Of a stretch of DNA of 64,000 bases, positions 46,501-59,180 are shown piece after piece; positions within the stretch are counted from its first letter, which is position 1, and every line of letters begins with the position of its first letter. Under the pieces are notes generated by a model. It saw only the letters and a list, made by a program, of their open reading frames with translations. It was not told the origin of the DNA and made no database searches. The translations under genes were made by a program, and so were the position numbers. This DNA is from Diospyros lotus. Taxonomy: Eukaryota; Streptophyta; Magnoliopsida; Ericales; Ebenaceae. The stretch lies in the NCBI RefSeq assembly GCF_014633365.1, contig NC_068350.1, positions 31,859,119 through 31,923,118 of the forward strand, given 5' to 3'.

Positions 46501-46882
46501 TGCCATAAATCTTATTTTGGGGTGCTTGTTAATGCCACATCATTTTCCTTTGGCATCTCGACTCCAAGGCATTCCTGGCAGTCGATTCAGTCATTCATAC
46601 GGTAATAAATTACCGTTATACCCTTCATTTATCCTTAAATTCCAATTTTTACCCCCAAGATAATTTACCCTTGAGTCCTTTAGAATTTCTCAGATATTAC
46701 AAACAGTCTCACTGGCCACTCGGAGAGGCTTTTGAGGAGCATCTTCGAGAGAGAATCCTCTCAGAGAGACTCTCCCAGGACCTCTCTGAGAGAGCCTATC
46801 GACAGCTACCAACAGGCTTTGTGGCTTCCTCTTAGAGAGATCTCTCTCCAAGAGAGCTCTCTCGGAGAGATAGGGTACAACA
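43552..46882 (-). repeat. 5' LTR of the Tat element, interrupted by solo LTR C
   Basis: The LTR pieces 43552-44161 and 46707-46882 (786 bp together) run from TGTTGCCAAAATACAACAA to GGGTACAACA. Many palindromic words like ctctcggagag and tttcgaaagg fill it, comparable to the CTTCCGAAG words of the LTR at 7352-8239. Confidence 0.75.
44162..46701 (-). mobile_element. Solo gypsy-type LTR C (TSD aacag), nested in the Tat LTR
   Basis: 2540 bp, plus-strand ends TGTAACACCCC and GATATTACA, perfect target duplication aacag (44157-44161 and 46702-46706). It is similar to LTR B in several blocks. It carries a GC-rich island at 45425-45495 and a CTGGAAC palindrome at 44568-44588. It has no coding region; its longest ORF (45855-46223) has no domain. 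Confidence 0.9.
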
Positions 46883-46934
46883 ACGGTAAAGAAGAAGCAT
46901 TCTCGAGATAATCATATAAATTCCAAATAGTTAT

Positions 46935-49520
46935 GGCACCTTAGGCTAGGTTATATCAGCGAGAGTAAACTTATGAAGTTGGTTCATCAGGGTCTTATTT
47001 GTGATTTGTGTGCTGAACCTTGGCCAACTTGTGAGTCATGTATTTTAAAAAAAATTATCAGGACTCCTTTATTGGACAAGTGGAAAGGGCTACTGAACTA
47101 TTAGGATTAATACATTCAAATGTATGCGGACCCATAAATGTTATGGTCCAAGATGGTTATATCTACTTTGTAACCTTTACTGATGATTCTTCATGATATG
47201 GTTATGTGTACTTAATGAAATACAAGTATGAGGTTTTTGAAAAGTTTAAGGAATTCAAGGCAGAAGTAGAAAATAAAATAGGAAAGAATATCTAGATTCT
47301 TCGATCAAATCGAGAATGTGAATATTTGAGTACTAATTTTATTGATTATCTTAAATCTTGTAGTATGGATTCATAGTCTACTCCTCCTTATACACCATAG
47401 TTGAATGGTGTGGCTGAACGTAGGAATCGAACCTTGTTGGACATGGTTTGGTCTATGCTAAGCTACACAAATTTGTCAATTTCACTATCGGGATATGCAA
47501 TTATTACCACGATTTATCTAATGAATCGAGTTTCAACTAAATCTGTCTCGACTACTCCATATGAGATATGGGTTGGGAAACTGCCAAGTCTTAAGCATGT
47601 TAGGATTTGGGATTGCCGGTGCATGTAAAAAGGTTAAAAACAAAGAAGTTGGATCCTATATTTGAGAAATGATGATTTGTTGGATATCCTAAAGATAGTT
47701 TAGGATATTATATCTATTTTTTGGTTGACCTGAAGGTTGTGATTTCCAGGCATGTTATCTTCATGGAAGAAGAGTTCATCCAAGAAGGTGGCATGGGGAA
47801 AAAAGTAAATCTAGTAAAAGAGGGATCTTATGTTCCACAAATACCTAAACAGAATATTAAGCCAGGTGAACCGAGTCAAATAGATCATTCATAGGTTTCT
47901 CGTAAGTTTGGTAGAGTTTCCCATCCTCTAGATCGAAGGTATGGTTTGTCGACGGAGGAGATACATGAATTATTCTTGTATGGGGATAGTGACAATTTAG
48001 TTGACCCTATCACCTATGATGAGGCGATATGTGATATCGATGCCTCAAAGTGATAGATAACTATGGAATTTGAGATGGAGTCTATGTACTCCAACTAGGT
48101 CTGGGTCTTGGTGGATCCACCTACAAGAATTGTTCCTGTAGGATGTAAATGGATCTTCAAGAGAAAGATTGGTGTTGATGGACAGGTTTCCACATATAAA
48201 TAAGCATGATTTGTGGCAAAAGGTTATCGTCAGCGTTAAGGAGTTAACTATGACGAGACTTTCTCACATGTCGCGATGGTAAAGTCCATCAGGATGATGT
48301 TAGCTATCGCTGCCTACTATGATTATGAGATCTAGAGGATGAATGTCAAGACATATTTTCTGAATGGATTTTATTGAGGAAGAGATCTATATGGAACAAC
48401 AGCTTTGACTTGAGTTCGTCAATCGATGTTAGGTATGTTTGCTAAAGAGATCATTATATGGTCTAAAGCAAGCATCAAGTAGTTGGAACATTCATTTTGA
48501 TGACGAGATCAAATAGTTTGGTTATGTGAGAAATTCGGATGAGGTATGTGCATATAAGAAGTCTAGTGGTAGTGATATTGTCTTCCAAGTCTTGTATGTG
48601 GATGATATTTTAATTATGGATAATAGTGTGGACATAATGATGTCTACTAAGGCCTGGTTGTCTAGAGTATTCTCCATGAAGGACTTGGGAGATGCTACCT
48701 ATGTTTTGGGGATACGACTTTATAGAAATAGAGTTAGGAAATTGATAGGTCTCTCCCAAAGCCTGTACATATAGAAAATGCTGAAGTGGTTTAGCATGAC
48801 AAATTCCAAGAAAGGATAGTTGACCGTCTAGACTGGAGTTCATCTTTATAAAGAGATATCCCCAAACACTTCTAAAGAGAGAGAGATCGTATGAGTAAGA
48901 TACCTTATGCTTTGACGATTAGGAGTCTTATATATACGATGATATGTACGAGGTCGGTTATTCCATATGCTGTGAGTGTTGTAAGTTGATATTAATTCGA
49001 TCTCGATGAAAGTCATTAAATTGCAGTGAAACATATTTTAAAGTACTTGTGAAGAACTAAAGATATGCTCCTGATTTATGGAGGCAGTGATATCCATTTG
49101 GATGGATACATAAATTTGGATTTTCAATCGGATGTTAATGATTGCAAATTAATGTCTGGTTTTATATATCTCTTGAATGGTGGTGCTGTGAGTCAGAAGA
49201 GTTCCAAGTAGGAAATCACAATGGATTCCACTACAGAAGCTGAGTATGTGGCGACATGCGATGCTGCTAAGGAAGTTGTTTGGATCTAAAAGTTTCTTTC
49301 AAAGGTTAATGTGGTTCAATCTGTCGAGTTGGTGGTCCCATTGTATTGTGAAAATACTGACGCTACTGCTCAGGCTAAGGAACCCCAATCTCATCAAAAG
49401 TCCAAACACAATTAACATCAATTTCACTTTATTCGAGAAATTATAGCACTTGGGGATGTGCAATTGTTGAAAGTAGATCCAACAGACAATGTTACTAACC
49501 CACTCACCAACGTTATGACT
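46935..49520 (+). pseudogene. Copia element 2 pol (integrase, RT, RNase H), decayed
   Basis: The integrase region keeps MNGVAERRNRTLLDMVWSML (47401 on) and TPYEIWVGKLPSLKHVRIWD. RT keeps VLYVDDILI (near 48590-48615) with the catalytic YVDD and MKDLGDATYVLGIRLYR. RNase H ends with MDSTTEAEYVATCDAAKE (49220 on) and FIREIIALGDVQLLKVDPTDN. At least ten stops or frame changes interrupt it. Compared with element 1 it has a different RT motif context and a longer LTR, so it is a separate copia family. Confidence 0.85.
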
Positions 49521-49615
49521 TAGTCATAGCTGGACCAACATCTTAAGAAGATGGGGATCTAGTACCTACCAATGGTGAAGCACTACATGTACATATGTTG
49601 CAAATTAGCATTAGT

Positions 49616-49628
49616 AAAAGTGGGAGAG
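49616..49628 (+). promoter_or_regulatory. Polypurine tract of copia element 2
   Basis: AAAAGTGGGAGAG directly precedes the LTR start TGTTAATG. Confidence 0.75.
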
Positions 49629-51260
49629 TGTTAATGTTGTGTGCCCTAATGCTAGATTTGGATGACATCTAGCGGGCATGTAACTAGTCACATTTATTGC
49701 ATCTTTGTATATATTTATAAAAGACAAGTTTTCTTTATTCATAAACTCTTCAATTTAACACATGAATGAGTTCTTGGATATTCTATTTGGGAATCCTATT
49801 CTCAAGGTGTTGAGACTATGTGACAGAATTCTCTAGTAACAAGATGCCTTAAACTATTCATAGTTCTTAGATTCTTTGTATGGGGATTCCAATTAGTCAA
49901 GTATGGACTAGCATAGGGGTTATTACCTCATTCAATATGAGTTACTGATGGAAGGGTAGTGTGTCACACGCTATATGATATGGGGATGTAGCTAGTAGAC
50001 TTGTGGGTGGTTGTTGGGGGAACAACTTGCCGAATGTGACCCAGATAACAAACCACATGGCATGGTGGATAATGGTCTTATCGTCAGGTTGCAATGGTGT
50101 GTTAATTGTCGAACTTGAACTGGCACGATTGTTTTGTATATTGCTATACGCTATTTACTAATGATCCAAACCATCCAATTAGGAGGTGGAGATGTTCATC
50201 TATGTGGTTCCATATTACTGGTATATGGAGACAGGTGTTGGGATAGGATCCGTCGCCCTCGTCGATAATTAATGGGTGAACGTCCTATGTGATTTACTAT
50301 TAGTATAATAAAATAGTTTTTGGCTAGAGCAAATAACATGAAAGGAGTTTCTTGAGGTGTTATCTAATCACATTAACGAGTTCAAACACATAGTTACTAA
50401 GTTTGTGAGTTTATCACTCCATGACTCTCGCTTAATCAGGACATTAGGTGATTGAAGGATTATAGAACACAGTAATTGTTAGTCGTAATAAGTTCACTTG
50501 AAGAGAGACTTCATTGCCACTTATATTGTCCTGAATCGTAGCTAGGCACTATTCAGAAACTCTCATATTGTTATTGAGATGTAGCAAGATTCTAGTGATG
50601 GGTTAAGGAGTTGACTAGTATCGAAAGGGGTTTCAGTGCTATTTGATTGTTAGCCAGTAGTAAACTTAGAAAGTCACAAACCATATAATGTTGTATCTGG
50701 TAATCACATATTGTGCCCTAAGGGTCTCAGGGATTGGCAGGTCAAACATTGACTTGCTAGCCTGGAGGGTCAACTTTCCTATTGTGAAAGTTGACTTTTG
50801 GTGCGACGAAAGTCGACTTTTGCTTCTTGAAAAGTTGACTTTCGATGCCGCTCAGCCAATCCAATTGAGTGCCACATGGTGCGAAATTGGGAAAGGGCCG
50901 GGGGCCTAGCGGTGAAAGGTTTATGCAGAGATTAAATTGCAAAAGCTATTTTTTTGTTTGTACGTTGCTTCTGTCTTCTTTTTTTGCTTCCTCTATTATT
51001 CTACTGCTAGAGAATTTAATGCACATAATTATTATGTGGGGAAAATTTGACACAGGTTCGAGAGATACGGCAACCCCTATGTCTAGCTCAGGAAGGGAAA
51101 ACCGAAATGGTACCGGATAGCATATTAGGTGTGGACGGACTAGAACCACCACAATGTGAGGTAGAGTGGTCTCAGTACAAAAATAGTTTCTATACCAACC
51201 CTACATCAGGCTGCAGGTATGTGTGTATTTATATTCATAAGATGAATATGCGTGTTACTT
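49629..51260 (+). repeat. 3' LTR of copia element 2 (right end uncertain)
   Basis: Starts TGTTAATGTTGTGTGCCC after the PPT. Around 50760-50850 it has four copies of a 'gaaagt(t/c)gactttt' word in both orientations. I could not identify the right end; the sequence changes character near 51260-51330. Confidence 0.5.
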
Positions 51261-51329
51261 AAATACCCAACCTATCTGTGGCGTGTATGTATATATTCCA
51301 CTGCGAGCATTTGATGTGCATAAAAATTT

Positions 51330-53344
51330 AAAAATCTCCATATAGACATACACGGGTTTTCCATAAGCTTTTACAGGCTAAGAAATAACCTCCACTTTTC
51401 ACGGACTGAGTAGGAACTCTTGCTTTTATAAACTTAGCAGTAACCTTATACATGAGGCTTTTTCATACTTAGCTTAGCCACAACCAAAATATTGCTTTTC
51501 AAAGGAGCAAGTATAGCCTTTACAAATTTCACAATTCATGCGAAAGGATTTCTCAAGAGAAAAAAATATGATATTACAATAATACAAAATATTCTCTTGA
51601 ACAAAAGAGAGTTTGAAAATATGAATGAATAAAGCACTAAACTCTCTAAGATTGGTATAAGAATGTTTACATAAAAACATTACCAGACAATTGCTTGGAG
51701 TATAGAAAGAATAAATCATGAAGAATACTTACTAAGCATTTGAAATTGGCTTGAAAAGAATTAGGCTTGCTATGTTTAGATTTGCTCAATGTTACTCGAA
51801 CATAAGCTATAGTTTTATCAGACATCAGCAGTAGCCATTCATCAACCAGGCATAGCAACAACAAAGACTCTTTGTAGCGTTTGGCCTTTTTATAGAAGCT
51901 TGAGACTTTAGATTAAGCATTGAAGCCTACACACACTCACAGCTTCTTTGATTTGACTGATAACAGTCAAATTTGTTAGAAACCATATGCATATTATAAA
52001 GACAAGCATTTAGCACACCATGCATAAGAATTTTTATTATTGTTATAAAAGAGAACATAGTTAGACTTCATAGAATAAAGAAATAAGCCTTTAACGATCA
52101 TAATTGTCCTCTTTTTGCTTTATCACTAATGACTATAAAATTCAAAATTAAATGCCAGTTACTCGATTAAGTCTTAGAGATACTCGACTAATATAGACTA
52201 TACTCGATTGGAACTCTCAAGTAATCTATATAATCTCACTTGAGTAAGACCAAGTCGTTACTCAACTGACTCAGAAGCCACAGAGACTTTGCATTAAGCA
52301 CTCGACTACAAGGTTAAGCCTACTCGACTAACACAAGCATATACTTGAGTATAGATAACATATTCTTTATTAACCTTAGGCACAAAGACTTATTCAAATC
52401 CAATCCAAACTTTACTCGACTAAAATATATAGATACTCATTAACAAAAATATATTAGTCGGTTGAAAAAAAGATATACTCGACTAAGGAGATGCTTAGAA
52501 TTTTTTATACCATAAAAAGATACTCGATTAAAAATAACTCCTTACTCGACTGATTTTAGAAATACATAGAGTTTATATAATATACTCAAGCAGGAAACCT
52601 CAATAGTCGATCAAAAAGGATTTTACTAAAAACACATAATCTACTAGTTTTAAAAATCTTGATGTGCATTACTCCATTGAAAACATAAGCTCGAGTTTCA
52701 ATACTTAAAAAGCTTGTTCGAGTGGTGAATAAATAATACCTGATTATAAAAAATATCATACTCAATTATAGCTTTAAGAAACTTAGTTTTATAAGAACAT
52801 ACTCGAGTAGGTTTTATGATACTCGATTGAAATATATCAATACTCGATTAATATGAAAAATAACTGAGCAATACTCAATTGACTCAAAATTGTTTTAAGA
52901 TTTGAAAATTAAGTGTATAAGTTTAAAAGAATCTTTAGTTCCTTTGCCTTCAAAAGCTTCATAAATACATATACTTAGTTAAACAAATAGCTTTTATACT
53001 TAGCCGATTTTTAAAAACATTTTCTCAAATGTTTTTTCTCAAGCTCGGTCAATATAAAACCATATTTTACTGATTTAAAGAATATAAAAATATATGAGCA
53101 TGAAGTTCTCTAATTTATGAAAAATATTTTTATAAGCTACAAAACACCTTGATCAATCATGCTCGACCTATACAAAATATATTTTGACTAATTTGAAAGA
53201 TATAAGTATGTATGAGCATGAAGTTTTTCAATTTAAAAAGATTTATATAAAAAATATTTTGAAAATCATCAATAAACCAAATTTATTGAAAATATATTTT
53301 TTAAAATTAATTTCTTCATAAATCAAAATACAGATTTCTCAACA
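51330..53344 (+). mobile_element. Copia-type LTR, 5' truncated
   Basis: The right end ...CAGATTTCTCAACA (53344) matches the reverse complement of 16796. 'tgcgaaaggatttctcaagag' (51539-51559) and dozens of TACTCGACTA/TACTCGATTA words (52150-52880) match the LTRs at 16796-21691 and 59647-61101. The left end is missing. There is no coding region. Confidence 0.65.
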
Positions 53345-53982
53345 AATTCGTATGGTGATATGAGTGACATACGCCCCTTTGTGAGAGGAAATCACCATAG
53401 TATGCAATTCATACTACATGTGCTTATGAGTACGACCAATAATGGAAATGAGTACAAATTGAGACATCCCTCATTTTCACTATGTGAGTCCCTTGAGACA
53501 TTTTTTGTGAATGTCATATATTGTTGTTGTTTTGGAATTCTTGACTATATTATGAAGTAATGGGTCAGTAAATGCTACTTTGGTATGTTTCCTATAGTTG
53601 TGGACAGATTCAACTCATGGAACATTTCTGGGAAAGCGATTGATCAAAAATGGATTAATATGAGTACAAGAAGAAGACTTAACCGTTTTCATGAATATGT
53701 GTATTCTCTGGCCAGACAATTGTGATAATTGAATAATTGTGAATATGTATATATGAAGTAATAATTTATCATCGAAAGAATGAGATAATGTTAAGTCGAG
53801 GCATAGCGAGATGTTTCATTAGGTTAGAGTTGAAGGCTCTCTGATGAATATTTGTCTCCTATTTTTCTCAATTATATCTTGCAAGTTGCATGACTCATTT
53901 TACCGTATAAAACTCTACTCTGATAAGAGAGGTTATACTCATACTTTGGATATTGGTTGGCCCATCATACTAGAGTGGGAGA
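53345..53982 (+). other. Possible internal remnant ahead of an LTR
   Basis: It contains coding-like fragments on the plus strand (for example MSTTNNGNEYKLRHPSFSLCESL near 53428-53496) that I cannot assign. It ends with a polypurine tract AGAGTGGGAGA (53972-53982) just before a TGTAAATAAATATC LTR start, so it may be the 3' end of an LTR element. Confidence 0.35.
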
Positions 53983-56900
53983 TGTAAATAAATATCATAA
54001 TTGATAAATAGTCAATTAATATTCAAATGCAATCAAGATGAGTCAATATGATCAGGAATATAATAAGATGAGGTGAGTCTTCGTAATACCCTTGAGGAGT
54101 TATGATAAAATTATCAATTAAGAGAATATTGGTATATGAAAATTTTCATAATTGCCCTTGAATTAAAGAGAATGCACATAACATATAGGATGCCTTAAGA
54201 GGGGAAAACCGGTAATTTCGGGTTCCGTCCCATAAAAAGATAAATTATTTTTGGAGAAATTATTTATATTGGAGAATTTAATTCTTGATTAAGTGTATGG
54301 ATAATTAGGAAATTAAAATGGAAGCCAAGTATGGTTAGATTTGTGACACTTGGCAAGATCTCATGGAATGAGATTTAATTTAATTTGGGAATAATAAATT
54401 TGTTGATTAAGTGTAATGGGACACTTGGCATGATCTTGTGAAGCAAGAGTGGGATTTAAAGAAATGCAAAAAGAAAAGAAAATTAGTCTCTCAAGCATTA
54501 AATGAGAGCCATTATGGGGATGATTAAAAGAAATTCCATATTAAATGGAAATTAGTCATGCATTTATGTGGAAAAATTGTGGATTTAACTAAATACCAAA
54601 GTAAAATGAATTATGTCTTTCAAGAGCAATTTAAATAAAATCAAAAAGAAAAAATATTAGTCTCCATTAATTGCTTGAAAAGTTATGGATTTAAATTAAA
54701 TGAAAATGGAGAAAATGGTCAATCTTGAAATTAGTCATTATTTATTAATTTTAAAAATTTGAGAATTATGGGAATTGGAGATTGATCCAATGGTTGAGGA
54801 TTTAATCTCCAAAGAAAATCAAAGGATGAGATTTAAATAGACTAAGTCTCTTGGATTGTGTTTCTCTAGAGACTAGAGATGAGTTCTCTTAAAACCAAAG
54901 GCTAGGATTGAGTTTAGAAGAAGCACAAGGATTGTGCTAGTTTCAAAGGTTGAGATTTACTCTTCAAAAGATTAATCAAAGGCTAGAAATTAGTCTTGAA
55001 CTTGTGAGATGTCAAGACTTAGTATATAAAGAAGGAGAAATCTCTATGAGAAGGTTTTGCTTGGTGGAAGAAGTTAGAGAACAAATGAGAGTTCTCTTGT
55101 GAACTTCCAAATGAGAGAAAGGTAAGTCTTGATTTAAATCTCCCTAGAAAGTAAGTAAGTTTTCATTCTTCTTTCATTTCTCTAGTCTTCAAGATCTTAA
55201 ATGCTTTAAGAATATTTCTCTTAAGGTGGTTGAAAGCTAAAGAGAGAGTCTTAGCAAGTGGAGTCTTGAAGCTTCAAGGATAAAGAGGTAAGAGATAACC
55301 CCAAGTGGTGGGGTTTTGCTTGCATTTGTACATGTTTTGAATGAGTTGCATGTAATGGTCATATTGCATGTTTTGTGTTCTAGTGAACCTATGGCCATAT
55401 GGAGGACTAGTGATGAGGGAGGGGTTAGTTAGTGCCTTAACCTATGTGGTTATGAGGGCATAGGGGACTACCCATTATATACATTGCATTTGCATTACAT
55501 ATTTATATTTTCATGATACATTTGCATAGCATCCTTACTGAGCATTGGCTCATAAGGTCCTTTGACCTCTATGTAGGTGGAGAATCATCTAAAGGAAATG
55601 GAGTGTTGGAAGGTTAAAGGTAATCAAGCAAGAAGATTGCATGCGAAGTAGTATGTATTTTGTGGGTTTAGTGAGTAATGTTGTATTTATTTTGTTAAAT
55701 ATGTAATGAATGCTTAATGTGGGTGAAAAGTGGCAAACTTGAATGTTTTGGAAGCCATTTGAAGTGTAAAAGTATTCTGAAAATTTTGGGTTTTAAAAGA
55801 AAAAATATATTTTTTTTATTTGAAAAGGCTGAGGCAGTGTGCTAGGCGCTAGGGGCGTGGCAATGCACAGCGTGCGGGCGCGCGCGCAGGGGCCGCCAGC
55901 GCACCCTGCCGCGCGCTGGGGGGCGTAGCTGGCCTGCTGCCCGCCCCCCCTTGCTGCTGGTTGAGGTTTTTATTTTTTTTATTATTTTTTATTTTCTGTT
56001 TATTTAAATATAATATGCTATTTTGGAAATTTCTGAAATAAATTATATTTAAATAAATAAATAAAGGAGTATTTTAGCCTCTAAATTAATTATTAAATTA
56101 ATGTAAAATTGAGGCAATTGTGGGAAAATTCCAATAATTTGAAAAATAAATAACAGAGTATTTTCCTTAAATTTTGAAAAAATGGTTGAGGATGCCTTGA
56201 TGTTGTATTTCAAAATTTATTTCCCAAGTGTTGGAAATTTGAGTTATTTGAAATAATTAAAAGAAAAATCAATGGAGATTTGATAAGGAAAATTTTATTA
56301 AAATTTTTCTAAAGAAAGATTAATCCAAATATTTTCCAAATGAATTGGAAGTGAGATAAGTGGGTTAATGGTTGGGGCAACGAAAAGAAAAATTATTTTC
56401 TTATAATTAAGGCCTTATGCCATAATTTATATGAAGTAAGTGAATTAGTTTATTTCTTTCGATCTTGGGAAGTCATCCTTAGCTCTTCATTAAAGAGCTT
56501 GAGAAGGGGTGACGCTTTGCAAGGTTTCGGGTTTTATTGTCGCGGGGTCGTTTCGATAATTTCCGGATCATTGGGTAGAGCAAAAGGAGGGCAAAGCCTA
56601 GTTCCCACCTAAACTATTTCTCATTGAAACGTAGCTGTCTCTTCATCTTTGCCCTAGCGTGTGAATAGTAAGCTGGCTATTCGTGAGTAACACCCGTAGG
56701 TGGGAATGGGGCGTTACAGTCTTATCCTAGAATAAGATTATATCTAAGTGAGATAATATGATAAAATTATCTCTAAGTGAGATAATTACAGAATTCAAAT
56801 TCTAGTTAATCTTTGTCTCCTAAACCTTATCAGATAAGCTTTTCTCCTCTATAAATATAGGTCCTTGCATAAGGTTTGGGACACATAGAAAATCATAGAC

Positions 56901-57000
56901 CATCGTATATTGTGAGTGTTCTTATCAGGAGAATGGGTGTTTGGGTTGTGGCTAGAGTGCACTTTTTGTTTTGTAATTATGCACCTAACTTGAAAGTTCG
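53983..57000 (+). mobile_element. LTR of an unidentified element, interrupted by solo LTR D
   Basis: Starts TGTAAATAAATATC after a PPT, is interrupted at 54082, and resumes at 56724 with 'atcctagaataagattatatc' and 'ctctataaatataggtcc' (a likely TATA/transcription start near 56852). The right end lies somewhere near 57000. Confidence 0.45.
54082..56718 (+). mobile_element. Solo gypsy-type LTR D (TSD gtctt)
   Basis: 2637 bp, flanked by the perfect duplication gtctt (54077-54081 and 56719-56723). It starts CGTAATACCC, so the normal TG start has become CG, and it ends GGGGCGTTACA as LTR A does. A GC-rich island lies at 55835-55960. No internal domain or coding region is present. Confidence 0.85.
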
Positions 57001-57989
57001 AGGAGGCTCGTGGCACGACAAATTTTGAAGATTTGAATTTTTTCACTGCTAATTAGGTATTTATTTTTGTAATATTTATAATTTATGCATAAAATAACTA
57101 ATAATAGTGAACAACTAGAATTTGGGGAATGTAAAGATGGAGTGTTGATGGTGGTAGTGGTAGTGGCTCCATTAAACAAAGAAGAAGAGCATGCAGAGAT
57201 ATGGTGGTCTCACAATAGTGGTGAATGGTGACGAAGATGAAAAAGTGAAGATAGTAGTGGCAGTATTGTCAGTTGTAGTGGTGAGGAAATGAAGGGTTAC
57301 CGATTTTAGGTTTAGGTGTAATGACCTGTTTATCCATGATTTAATATCAATTTGTGGGTTTGATGTATTAGGTAAAAGATATTAAAATTAACCTATTTTT
57401 AAATGAGGAAGTAATAGCAAATATCCAAAAAAAATATGGCTTAAGTGTAATTTTGAAAACAGGGAGTGGGATTCCCTTAAATATAAATTATGTGCATATA
57501 TAGGTGGAGCTTGCAGGTCAGGCAATAGTGCACGCACACGAGAAAAAGCTGGTCGCAGGTTTGATTCCGTGAGCTGGCAAAAAAGGAAAAGACTGGTTTT
57601 TTCTAACTATCAGGCGCCCAAAACGTGTAAGTTGTGCAGCCTTAGCCACGCTAGGCTATTGCTGACTGCGCCACCAAGGCGTGCATGGGCCTTGCTACTA
57701 TGCCATTTGAATCAACCATGTGCTGCCACATGGCATTTTTGTCACTCACCTCCTTTGTCGGGCCTATAAATAAGAGAGGGTTAGGAAGGAATTGGAGAGT
57801 AGGAAGTGAAGGCAACAAGCTTAAGTAGAAAATCTGAACAGTACGGTTAAGATAAGTGCAAAATTAATTAGAATTAAATATAAGGTAATCTTGATAATAT
57901 TTAATTTAAATATTTTTTTTGTCTTTCGAAACTTAATTTTATTAAGAAGAGGCTTGAGTTGAGTAGTTGACAGCCCTAGTACTATGAGA
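57001..57989. other. Mixed repeat sequence with a SINE-like patch
   Basis: A possible LTR start TGTAATGACCTG lies near 57318. A tRNA-like patch at about 57505-57580 has a B-box-like GGTTTGATTCC. A mixed-composition, LTR-like stretch occupies 57600-57790. The 66-codon ORF at 57569-57769 follows from that stretch and has no domain. Confidence 0.35.
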
Positions 57990-59180
57990 GGGTTAAAAGA
58001 AAAAATCTAAGGCAAGTTCTTATCACCCTTTTTCCATTCAGCTAGCTCTTTATCCTTTTATGCAAGTTCGTCTCCTTTCCATATGAGTTCTTATGTACTC
58101 TCTAATTGTTTGGTCAATTGGTTCTTAGTCGGTCTGTGATTTATGCTTAAAAATCCTTATCCTTGGACACTTGCTTAATTTTATAGGATTTGGATTGCCT
58201 TAGATGGTATTGGGGGTACTGGTGTTTGTATGCTTACAATTTTATTTTATTGTTACATGGTTTTGGGTGGTTGGCATTTGGGGGTTCATGTGTTGAATAT
58301 GCAAGGATATGAGCATACTAGTGTGTCGTGGGTTTACATTTAGAAAGCATTTGCATGGAATATGTATTCCTATGTGAGCGTAGCATGGCTTAATGTGTGG
58401 CTTATGGGGTTATGTATCATCATCAATGCTGCAATAGCCTTGCATACTTATATGTTACATGGTTAACTATTCCATGCGGCGGATTTATCCGTAGGATGTA
58501 CATCCACAAGCTCGGGTGACGGGAGGACTGTCCTAAGGGAGCTTTGGCTCTGTGGTTGTAGGAGGTTTGAGCTCAGGATATGTTAGCCGGTTCATGGTTG
58601 CATGTAGGTTTGTATGAAACCTTGGGTGTTGGTCTGTGTCTTATGTGTAGGCCATCGATTCATTATTTGTGTATTGTTACATGTGTTATTGTGTAGCCTG
58701 AGTTGTGGTTCACGGCACAGTTTGTATGCAGAATATGGACATGGTAGTCACTAAACTTGTAGACTTTTTGTTTCCTTATACTTGATGAGTTTTGTGACTC
58801 ACTTTTGCTCTCCATTATTCCAAGTAGGGGAAAAGAGAAGGTCGAGGGCAATGTTTGATCCAACAGGGTAGAGTATGTATAGGGCAATCCCAGCCAAAGA
58901 CCCTTGGGAGTGGTTGATGTTCTTGGGTGTAGGAAGATGTCATTTTGTTCTTTCTGTCGTTGTGTATGGTAGTACCCCTAACGACTGTTTAGTGGTTTTT
59001 ATTTTGTATAGTCTCCTCCGTACTTGACAACTTATCTATGTATATTATGCTTTCATTGTGTTTTTATGTCTTTTTCTTTTCTCTAGGGACTTCACCTTGG
59101 CTTCCCTGGATTAAGGGTTGTTGAGTTGGGGCTCCCTACAAGGCATGGTCGAAGATACTAATAGGTTAGTGGTGACACCT
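57990..59180 (+). mobile_element. Gypsy-type LTR fragment
   Basis: Collinear with 3555-6034: 'agcatggcttaatg', 'ttatccgtaggatgtacatccacaagctc', 'gagctttggctc', 'gactcacttttgctctcca' and a final 'gggacttcaccttggc...' block. It ends near 59140. It lacks a Cassandra insertion and coding sequence. Confidence 0.5.

Larger units (their letters stand above)
31445..46882 (-). mobile_element. Tat-lineage Ty3/gypsy retrotransposon with two nested solo LTRs
   Basis: Read on the minus strand: 5' LTR (46882-43552, interrupted by solo LTR C), PBS-like TGGCGCCATCTATAAG (43545-43530), gag (about 43500-41464), solo LTR B, protease/RT/RNase H/integrase (about 38740-34848), 3' region with tandem repeats, an antisense ORF, a polypurine tract (31565-31554) and a truncated 3' LTR (31552-31445). 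The lack of a chromodomain, the GATYQRLVNRVFKD and MPFNLVYGTDALIPVE phrases, the gag/pol order and the 3' antisense ORF all point to Tat/Retand. After removal of the two insertions the copy would span about 10.2 kb. Scattered stops show it is dead. Confidence 0.85.
46883..49628 (+). mobile_element. Ty1/copia element 2 internal region, 5' part lost
   Basis: It begins inside the GAG-pre-integrase (LRLGYISESKLMKLVHQGLICD near 46935-47005), directly to the right of the Tat LTR. Gag and protease are absent. Integrase, RT and RNase H follow, and a polypurine tract AAAAGTGGGAGAG (49616-49628) leads into a 3' LTR. The Tat element may have inserted into this copy, but the left half is not preserved on the other side. 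Confidence 0.8.

Noticed and set aside
57505..57580. Possible tRNA gene
   Set aside because: Only a B-box-like motif is present; I cannot fold a cloverleaf, so it is more likely a SINE remnant.
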